This document shows, one piece after another, positions 53,605 through 58,921 of a DNA stretch of 58,921 bases (the first letter of the stretch is position 1; every line of letters starts with the position of its first letter). This DNA comes from an uncultured Flavobacteriales bacterium (GTDB taxonomy: Bacteria; Bacteroidota; Bacteroidia; Flavobacteriales_D; Parvicellaceae), in assembly GCA_913042175.1 (NCBI GenBank), contig CAJWIX010000005.1, positions 1-58,921 on the forward strand, in the 5' to 3' direction. The position numbers and the translations under genes were made by a program. The notes under the pieces are model-generated. The model had not been told where the DNA came from, ran no database searches, and saw only the letters and a program-made list of their open reading frames with translations.

Positions 53605-56302
53605 GAGACAACCATTTCTCCATTACAGCTACTTCTACTCCCTTTCTTTTTGCAATATCTTCAACTTGATCATGTTTTATTTTACCCAGCCCAAAATACT
53701 TTGCCTCGGGATGAGCAAAATACCACCCGGAGACAGATGCCGCTGGATACATGGCTAAAGATTCTGTCAATGAAACACCAATTTCTTTTTCAGCGTTAAG
53801 TAGTTGAAATATGGTTTGCTTTTCTGTATGGTCAGGACATGCTGGATAACCTGGTGCTGGTCTTATTCCTTGATATTTTTCTCTAATAAGGGCGTCATTG
53901 TCAAAATTTTCATCTTTTGCATACCCCCAAAATTCTTTTCTCACCCTTTCATGTAGAAATTCAGTAGCTGCTTCTGCTATTCGATCTGCAATTGCTTTGA
54001 TCATGATAGAATTATAATCATCTAGGTTTTCTTCATATTGCTTTGCTATTGTAGCTACATTTTTACCCGCACTAACAACAAATGCACCTATATAATCTTT
54101 TTTATTTTCAGTTTTAGGACAAATAAAATCACTTAGTGACATATTAAATGCTTTTGCAGATTTGGATGATTGTTGTCTTAAGGCATGTGAAATAGCCACT
54201 TTATTTCCATTATTATCCATTAAGTGAATATCATCCTTTTCATCACTATAAGCTTCCCAAAATCCATAAACAGCATTAACTTCAATAGTATTTTCATCTA
54301 AAATAGACGCCATCATTTTTTTAGCATCATCATACAGCTTTCGGGCCTCTTGACCAACAACGACATCATCCAATAATTTAGGAAATCTACCGTGTAGTTC
54401 CCAAGTCTGAAAAAAAGGAGTCCAATCTATGTATGGAATGATATCTTCTAATGGTATATTCAACCATACATTAACGCCTAATTTAGTTGGTGTAGTCATT
54501 GAAAAGTTGCTCCAATCTACTTTATATTTATTGGCTCTAGCTTGATTTATAGAAAGATATGTTTTTTGTCCTTTTTTCTTTTCATGATAATCTCTTAATG
54601 TCTGGTATTCAGCCTTAATTTTTTCAATAAAAGGAAGTTTATTTGACCCTAGCAGACTTCCAGCAACAGTAACAGATCTAGAAGCATCAAGAACATGGAT
54701 AGTTGGGGAAGAAGGAAGCTGATGTTCAATTTTAACAGCGGTATGAACTCTTGATGTTGTTGCCCCACCGATAAGTAATGGCACATGAATTTCATTTTTT
54801 TCCATTTCTTTGGCCACATCTATCATCTCGTCTAAAGATGGTGTAATTAACCCACTAAGACCAATAATATCAACTTGATGTTTTTTGGCTTCTTCAATTA
54901 TTTTAAAGGCTGGCACCATTACACCCAAATCAATAATTTCGTAGTTGTTACATCCCAAAACAACACCAACTATATTTTTACCAATGTCATGCACATCACC
55001 CTTTACAGTCGCTAAAAGAATTTTACCCTTTGATTGTTGTGCAGTCTTCTCCGCTTCAATAAATGGTGTTAAATAAGCCACCGCTTTTTTCATGACTCTT
55101 GCTGACTTGACTACTTGAGGTAAAAACATTTTCCCTTCACCAAATAAATCTCCAACTGTATTCATCCCATTCATCAATGGACCCTCAATTACCTCAATAG
55201 GCCTATCAACTGATTGCCTCACTTCTTCTACATCATCCTCAATATACTCTGTAATACCCTTTACTAAAGCATGCTCAAGCCTTTGTTCAACAGGGCTATT
55301 CCTCCATTCTTCTAGTTTTTCTTTTTCTTTGACATTTCCAGTAGAAAGTGTCGATGCATAATCCAATAAAACTTCTGTAGCGTTGTCATTTCTATTCAAT
55401 AGTACATCTTCAACTTTGTCCAATAATTCTGTAGGTATATCATCATACACTTCTAACATAGTGGGGTTCACTATACCCATATCCATTCCTTCGTTTATAG
55501 CATGATATAAAAAAGCTGAATGCATTGCTTCTCGAACTGGATTATTTCCTCTAAATGAAAATGAAACATTACTTACTCCTCCACTCACATGAGCTCCTGG
55601 TAAATTTTCTCGAATCCACCTTGTTGCTTTAAAAAAATCAACAGCATTATCTCTATGCTCCTCCATACCTGTACCAACAGGAAATACATTAGGGTCAAAA
55701 ATAATATCTTGAGGGGGGAAGTTGACTTCCTGAGTTAAAATATCATAGGATCTTTTACATATATCAATCCTTCTTTGATAATTATCGGCTTGCCCTTTTT
55801 CATCAAATGCCATCACAATAACTGCGGCACCATAAAGCTTAATTTTTTTTGCTTGGGAAATAAATGTCTCCTCTCCTTCTTTAAGAGATATAGAATTAAC
55901 AACCCCCTTCCCTTGAATACATTTTAAACCAGATTCTATGATGTCCCATTTTGAAGAATCAATCATAACAGGTACTCTAGAAATATCTGGTTCTGCTGCA
56001 ATTAAATGCAGAAAACGAACCATTGCCTTTTCTCCATCAAGCATCCCTTCATCCATATTAATATCAATTATTTGAGCACCCCCCTCTACTTGCTCTCTTG
56101 CTACGTCAATAGCTTCCTCAAAATTCTCTTCTTTAATAAGCCTCAAAAACTTTCTTGAACCTGTAACGTTAGTACGTTCACCAACATTTACAAAGTTTGT
56201 ATTGGGTGTAAAAATTAATGGTTCTAACCCACTTAACTTCATAAATGGAATACTACTCCATTTAAATTGATATTTCCCTTTATAACCTTCTAAAATACTC
56301 AT
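53588..56302 (-). CDS. metH: Methionine synthase, cobalamin-dependent, folate/B12/activation part
   Basis: 904-residue C-terminal part of a two-gene MetH. Domains in order: pterin-binding domain (about 25-300, with [16 protein letters not shown] and [12 protein letters not shown]); the helical cap and B12-binding Rossmann domain (about 325-570, with DVHDIGKN where His438 is the lower cobalt ligand); and the AdoMet-binding reactivation domain (about 590-904, with [15 protein letters not shown] and [14 protein letters not shown]). It methylates homocysteine from methyltetrahydrofolate together with the separately encoded homocysteine domain upstream, whose stop it overlaps by four bases. The split arrangement is seen in other Bacteroidota. 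It lies under the SAM-I riboswitch. Confidence 0.95.
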   Translation of the reverse strand: MSILEGYKGKYQFKWSSIPFMKLSGLEPLIFTPNTNFVNVGERTNVTGSRKFLRLIKEENFEEAIDVAREQVEGGAQIIDINMDEGMLDGEKAMVRFLHLIAAEPDISRVPVMIDSSKWDIIESGLKCIQGKGVVNSISLKEGEETFISQAKKIKLYGAAVIVMAFDEKGQADNYQRRIDICKRSYDILTQEVNFPPQDIIFDPNVFPVGTGMEEHRDNAVDFFKATRWIRENLPGAHVSGGVSNVSFSFRGNNPVREAMHSAFLYHAINEGMDMGIVNPTMLEVYDDIPTELLDKVEDVLLNRNDNATEVLLDYASTLSTGNVKEKEKLEEWRNSPVEQRLEHALVKGITEYIEDDVEEVRQSVDRPIEVIEGPLMNGMNTVGDLFGEGKMFLPQVVKSARVMKKAVAYLTPFIEAEKTAQQSKGKILLATVKGDVHDIGKNIVGVVLGCNNYEIIDLGVMVPAFKIIEEAKKHQVDIIGLSGLITPSLDEMIDVAKEMEKNEIHVPLLIGGATTSRVHTAVKIEHQLPSSPTIHVLDASRSVTVAGSLLGSNKLPFIEKIKAEYQTLRDYHEKKKGQKTYLSINQARANKYKVDWSNFSMTTPTKLGVNVWLNIPLEDIIPYIDWTPFFQTWELHGRFPKLLDDVVVGQEARKLYDDAKKMMASILDENTIEVNAVYGFWEAYSDEKDDIHLMDNNGNKVAISHALRQQSSKSAKAFNMSLSDFICPKTENKKDYIGAFVVSAGKNVATIAKQYEENLDDYNSIMIKAIADRIAEAATEFLHERVRKEFWGYAKDENFDNDALIREKYQGIRPAPGYPACPDHTEKQTIFQLLNAEKEIGVSLTESLAMYPAASVSGWYFAHPEAKYFGLGKIKHDQVEDIAKRKGVEVAVMEKWLSPNLDD

Positions 56303-57297
56303 AGCGTTACAATTTCTCTTGGCTTATATGATGAGGCTAAATCAGCTATAGCACGAATATGTTCAGGTGTTGTACCACAACATCCTCCAATAATATTAAT
56401 GAGTCCCTCATTTAAAAATTTTTCCAATTGTTTACACATCATAGATGGCGTTTCATCATATGCCCCAAATTCATTAGGCAATCCTGCATTCGGATGGGCG
56501 CTTACATAACATGAGGATTTGTTAGCTAAGGTCTTTAAGTATGGCTGCATGTCTTTTGCTCCTAAAGCACAATTCAAACCAACACTCAATAATGGAAAAT
56601 GGCTTATAGAAATTAAAAACGCTTCTGTAGTTTGGCCTGTTAATGTTCTTCCACTTGCGTCAGTTATAGTACCTGAAATCATTACAGGTACTTTTACATT
56701 CAATTCAGTAAAAGCTTCTTCTATGGCATATAAGGCAGCTTTTGCATTCAATGTGTCAAATACTGTTTCGACCAATAGAACATCAACACCACCTTCAATT
56801 AAGCCATTAACCTGCTCTTTGTAAGCAACCACTAATTGATCAAAATTAGTGTTTCGAAATCCAGGATCATTTACATCAGGAGAAATTGATGCTGTCCTAT
56901 TTGTTGGACCTATAGAACCTGCCACAAATCGAGGTTTAGAAGGGTCATTATAAGTAAAATCTTCCGCTACTTTCTTGGCAATCTTTGCACTATGAACATT
57001 AATATCATGAACATATTTCTCTAACCCATAGTCAGCTTGAGCAATACTTGTTCCAGAAAAGGTATTTGTTTCTACTATATCAGCTCCAGCATCAAAATAA
57101 GCCCTATGAATAGCTTCTATAATATCTGGTCTTGTTAAACTCAATAAATCATTATTACCCTTTAACGAACTTTCATGATTTTCAAACCAACCCCTTCTGA
57201 AATCTTCCTCTTGTAAATCGTATTGCTGAATCATGGTCCCCATGGCACCATCAAGTACAAGTATTCTTTCTTTTATAACCTCTTCAATTAGCTTCAT
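56299..57297 (-). CDS. metH: Methionine synthase homocysteine-binding part (split MetH N-terminal module)
   Basis: 332-residue homocysteine S-methyltransferase module. The open frame reaches a TTG at 57306 inside the terminator tract; the ATG at 57297 gives [20 protein letters not shown], the usual N-terminus. The zinc ligands are Cys243 ([11 protein letters not shown]) and Cys306-Cys307 ([13 protein letters not shown]). It ends just after the module (PREIVTL) and overlaps the downstream metH part by four bases, so the two are translationally coupled. Expression is controlled by the SAM-I riboswitch (57462-57364) and the terminator whose T tract ends seven bases before this start codon. An orphan BHMT-like enzyme is less likely given the pairing. 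Confidence 0.94.
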   Translation of the reverse strand: MKLIEEVIKERILVLDGAMGTMIQQYDLQEEDFRRGWFENHESSLKGNNDLLSLTRPDIIEAIHRAYFDAGADIVETNTFSGTSIAQADYGLEKYVHDINVHSAKIAKKVAEDFTYNDPSKPRFVAGSIGPTNRTASISPDVNDPGFRNTNFDQLVVAYKEQVNGLIEGGVDVLLVETVFDTLNAKAALYAIEEAFTELNVKVPVMISGTITDASGRTLTGQTTEAFLISISHFPLLSVGLNCALGAKDMQPYLKTLANKSSCYVSAHPNAGLPNEFGAYDETPSMMCKQLEKFLNEGLINIIGGCCGTTPEHIRAIADLASSYKPREIVTL

Positions 57298-57303
57298 ATA
57301 TCG

Positions 57304-57336
57304 CAAAAAAAAATCTCTTTCGTTTGAAAGAGATTT
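57304..57336 (-). terminator. Intrinsic terminator, expression platform of the SAM riboswitch
   Basis: On the minus strand, AATCTCTTTC (57335-57326), loop AAACG-type, GAAAGAGATT (57320-57311), then a run of T. The 5' arm contains ATCTCTT, complementary to AAGAGAT in the 3' side of the riboswitch P1 region (near 57366-57359), so terminator and antiterminator can exclude each other. It lies directly before the metH start codon. Confidence 0.9.
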
Positions 57337-57363
57337 AATGTAAATTTTTTAATTCTTTTATCT

Positions 57364-57462
57364 CTTATCTTGATTTACGTTTAAGTAATCCGGAAGTAGC
57401 ACCTACCTATTAGGGGTTGCTAAGATTTCACAGGGCCGTTTCCCTCCATCTTTCTGGATAAG
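57364..57462 (-). ncRNA. SAM-I (S-box) riboswitch aptamer
   Basis: Read on the minus strand, the conserved S-box core is present: CTTATC, then AGAAAGATGGAGGG with the kink-turn GGAGGGA, ACGGCCC, TGAAATCTTAGCAACC, GGTGCTACTTCC, and a closing GATAAG pairing with the opening CTTATC to form P1. P2 (AAGAT/ATCTT), P3 and a P4 hairpin (GATTAC/GTAAATC) can be drawn. S-adenosylmethionine binding stabilises P1 and thereby allows the terminator at 57304-57336 to form, shutting off metH. This mechanism is known for the class; the pairing is read from the sequence. Confidence 0.93.
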
Positions 57463-57478
57463 CTAAAAAGAACTTCTC

Positions 57479-57508
57479 CAAATATAAATACTAAAAACAG
57501 AATTCCAA
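57479..57508 (-). promoter_or_regulatory. Putative promoter of the SAM riboswitch-metH transcript
   Basis: Minus-strand TTG (57508-57506), a 19-base spacer, and TATATTTG (57486-57479), an exact TAnnTTTG match. The expected transcription start near 57472 is about 10 bases before the aptamer. It occupies the gap right after the stop of the upstream small Cys-protein gene. Confidence 0.7.
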
Positions 57509-57515
57509 ACTTTAT

Positions 57516-57758
57516 CTAAGACTTCGCTTTTAAAGAGCGGAACAATTGAACAATTTGTTTTCTAAACAAGAAAAACAATATGATGTAAGGTATAATCATT
57601 AAGAACAAAATACCCGTGTTCAAACCATTTCCTACTGTAAAATCGTCTTTGCTACTTGAAATTATTTGCGCTCTACATGTTGAGCAACCTTGAGACATGG
57701 ATTGCAATGAGCAAGAAATAATCAATAATAAAAATGCTATTTTATATACTAATTTCAA
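57516..57758 (-). CDS. Small exported Cys protein with one membrane anchor
   Basis: 80-residue protein: a signal peptide (about 1-23, ending SMSQ), a CSTC pair (CxxC near 25-28), a linker with GLNTGILFLMIIPY, one membrane helix (about 47-65) and a basic C-terminal tail. The start is TTG at 57758, overlapping the DUF420 stop by four bases. Small proteins of this form are found beside SCO and DUF420 genes in Bacteroidota oxidase clusters. A metal-binding or oxidase-assembly role is an inference from the CxxC and the neighbours. Confidence 0.75.
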   Translation of the reverse strand: MKLVYKIAFLLLIISCSLQSMSQGCSTCRAQIISSSKDDFTVGNGLNTGILFLMIIPYIILFFLFRKQIVQLFRSLKAKS

Positions 57759-58303
57759 GAATAATAAGGTTCAATCATGAAGTAAACTACTACACCAGTA
57801 ACAGCTACATAAAGCCAAACTGGATAAACATAACGTACTAACTTTTTATGTTTTCCAAACTCTGCAATAGATGCTCTGTAGGCGGAGTAAAGTATGAATG
57901 GTAAGGACAATCCAGCAAGTAGAATATGAGATATTAAAATGAAATAATAAAGTGTTCTTATTGATCCTTCTCCTCCAAATGTTGTACTATCTGCTAGAAT
58001 ATGATGTGCTATATAAGATAACAGAAATAAAACAGAGAGAACTATGGATAAATTCATAACTCTTTTATGTGCCATAAATTTTTTTGACTTTACTAAAAAC
58101 AAACCAAAGATTAACAATAATGCTACTGTACCATTAATGATTGCGTTTAGTTGCGCAAAAATGTGAGGATCAAAACCCAAATCAACTTCGATTTTAAGTT
58201 CATGCAATACGACAACTGCAACAAAAACTACTGCGGATACAGCCCAGATAAAAATATTTGCTTTTTTATCATTTTTGGAGAGTGATGCTAATGGATAGTT
58301 CAT
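57755..58303 (-). CDS. DUF420 family membrane protein
   Basis: 182-residue protein with five membrane segments, matching the DUF420 family, whose members are linked to cytochrome oxidase assembly (CtaM-like). Recognisable parts are HIFAQLNAIINGTVALLL (about 47-64), KKFMAHKRVMN (about 73-83), YIAHHILADSTTFGG (about 96-110), ILISHILLAGLSLPFIL, and the C-terminal VYPVWLYVAVTGVVVYFM. Several His residues at membrane edges could bind metal. It lies 61 bases downstream of the SCO gene and overlaps the small Cys protein. Confidence 0.88.
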   Translation of the reverse strand: MNYPLASLSKNDKKANIFIWAVSAVVFVAVVVLHELKIEVDLGFDPHIFAQLNAIINGTVALLLIFGLFLVKSKKFMAHKRVMNLSIVLSVLFLLSYIAHHILADSTTFGGEGSIRTLYYFILISHILLAGLSLPFILYSAYRASIAEFGKHKKLVRYVYPVWLYVAVTGVVVYFMIEPYYS

Positions 58304-58364
58304 TTCTAAATTTTAGGTAAAAGTATGGTAAAAATTATTGAGATTTAAAATTGTTCTACTCTTC

Positions 58365-58921
58365 TTAAAGTAATTTTTTAATGTCATTAACAATTTTTGA
58401 GATATTTTCTTCATCAGTGCCATCATAATATCCGCGTATTCTTTGTTGCTGATCTATTAATATCATTTTTTCAGAATGTAAAAAGCCTCCAGGAGCTAAT
58501 GCATCTTCCTGGTTTGGCACTAGGTAACCATTTACACCTAATTCATAAATACTTTTTTGATCCCCTGTCATCATATGCCAATTATCAAAATTAACATTAT
58601 AGCTCTTGGCATATTCATTTAATCTTTCAACAGAATCTCTATGTGGATCGACAGTATATGAAATAAACTCAACATTAGACAAACATTCTCTCTCCACTTT
58701 TTCTTGAATTTTTTTCATATTCATGGTCATCGTAGGACAAATAGTAGGACAATGAGAAAAGAAAAAATCAACTAAGCAAACTTTACCTTTCATTTCATTC
58801 TTAGTAATCGTATCTCCCATTTGATCTACAAAAGACCAATGTGGAATATGATGATATGCTGTATCCCCCTCAACAGATGGATCATAGTCTTTGTTTCCTA
58901 AGATGGGCAATGGTTTATCAG
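58365..58921 (-). CDS. SCO family protein (5' part beyond window)
   Basis: C-terminal 185 residues of a SCO1/SenC copper chaperone that helps assemble the CuA centre of cytochrome c oxidase. The thioredoxin-like domain has DFFFSHCPTICPTMTMNM with the copper-binding C-x3-C and the distal ligand His in GGFLHSEKM. The frame stays open through base 58921 with the residues DKPLPILGNKDYD, the usual linker before this domain, so the N-terminal anchor lies outside. A TTG within it (58910) is not a likely start. Confidence 0.9.
   Translation of the reverse strand, partial: DKPLPILGNKDYDPSVEGDTAYHHIPHWSFVDQMGDTITKNEMKGKVCLVDFFFSHCPTICPTMTMNMKKIQEKVERECLSNVEFISYTVDPHRDSVERLNEYAKSYNVNFDNWHMMTGDQKSIYELGVNGYLVPNQEDALAPGGFLHSEKMILIDQQQRIRGYYDGTDEENISKIVNDIKKLL

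Noticed and set aside
57298-57306. TTG start for the metH homocysteine module
   Set aside because: It lies in the T tract of the riboswitch terminator; the ATG at 57297 is better placed and matches the family.
57298-57515. Cobalamin riboswitch for metH
   Set aside because: No B12-box is seen; the conserved core is that of the SAM-I class.
58908-58910. TTG as the start of the SCO gene
   Set aside because: The frame stays open to the window edge and reads the normal pre-domain linker; the gene is cut by the window.
1-58921. tRNA, rRNA, insertion sequences, CRISPR arrays, prophage or defence island
   Set aside because: Intergenic spaces are too short and no cloverleaf, transposase, repeat-spacer pattern or integrase was found by reading both strands.

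Overview
The window is AT-rich chromosomal DNA (roughly one third G+C by eye) of a Bacteroidota bacterium, most likely order Flavobacteriales. Supporting signs are three secreted proteins with C-terminal type IX secretion (T9SS) sorting domains, a PorV-like and PorU2-like T9SS pair, the purH-mreBCD-mrdA-rodA operon, a kynurenine pathway, a split MetH, DUF4254 and DUF4105 proteins, frequent TTG starts, no Shine-Dalgarno sequences, and promoters of the Bacteroidota type (TTG, about 20 bp, TAnnTTTG). Coding density is very high and no gene-free stretch exceeds 300 bases; the longest (57298-57515) holds a riboswitch. I see no rRNA, tRNA, insertion sequence, prophage, CRISPR array or obvious island.

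Layout. 1-3386 (minus): the N-terminal part of an ExbB/TolQ proton channel, then ansA, a UbiA-like membrane protein and a secreted unknown. 3385-11172 (plus): gcvP, then three tandem T9SS cargo genes, two ending in clear terminators. 11216-12699 (minus): an MlaF/MlaE lipid-transport ABC pair. 12779-13592 (plus): a small lipoprotein, a cytidylyltransferase-like enzyme and a 66-residue protein. 13601-20657 (minus): rodA, mrdA, mreD, mreC, mreB, purH. 20758-21303 (minus): hemJ. 21406-23628 (plus): a membrane-anchored parvulin foldase. 23660-26898 (minus): a SulP transporter and a ComM-type ATPase. 27021-27398 (plus): a MORN-like secreted protein. 27475-28776 (minus): hemL.

28840-34476 (plus) is one tight run: kynU, an unlisted 54-residue membrane peptide, kmo, an outer-membrane-like protein, an acyl-CoA thioesterase, DUF4254 and a family 9 glycosyltransferase. 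34473-35428 (minus) holds purS and pssA. 35525-45215 (plus) holds the PorV-like protein, a 1734-residue PorU2-like C25 peptidase, a GT-C-like membrane protein, tatD and a DUF4105 protein. 45266-50452 (plus) holds lpdA, hemH, pabB, tilS and a small conserved protein. 50525-53604 (plus) holds three consecutive genes with DsbD N-terminal-type domains. 53588-57297 (minus) is a two-gene methionine synthase under a SAM-I riboswitch with a visible promoter, aptamer and terminator. 57516-58921 (minus) holds a small Cys protein, a DUF420 protein and the C-terminal part of a SCO copper chaperone, as found beside cytochrome oxidase genes.

Together the genes cover cell-shape and peptidoglycan synthesis, heme synthesis (hemJ, hemL, hemH), one-carbon and methionine metabolism (gcvP, lpdA, metH, pabB), tryptophan catabolism, and export, folding and oxidation of envelope proteins. 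Most of the window is ordinary core genome. The parts most worth a second look are the PorV-like/PorU2/GT-C unit, the DsbD-type trio, the hidden small gene in the kynurenine operon, the gene near 3275 with no usable start codon, the overlapping hemL/kynU promoters, and the complete SAM attenuator.
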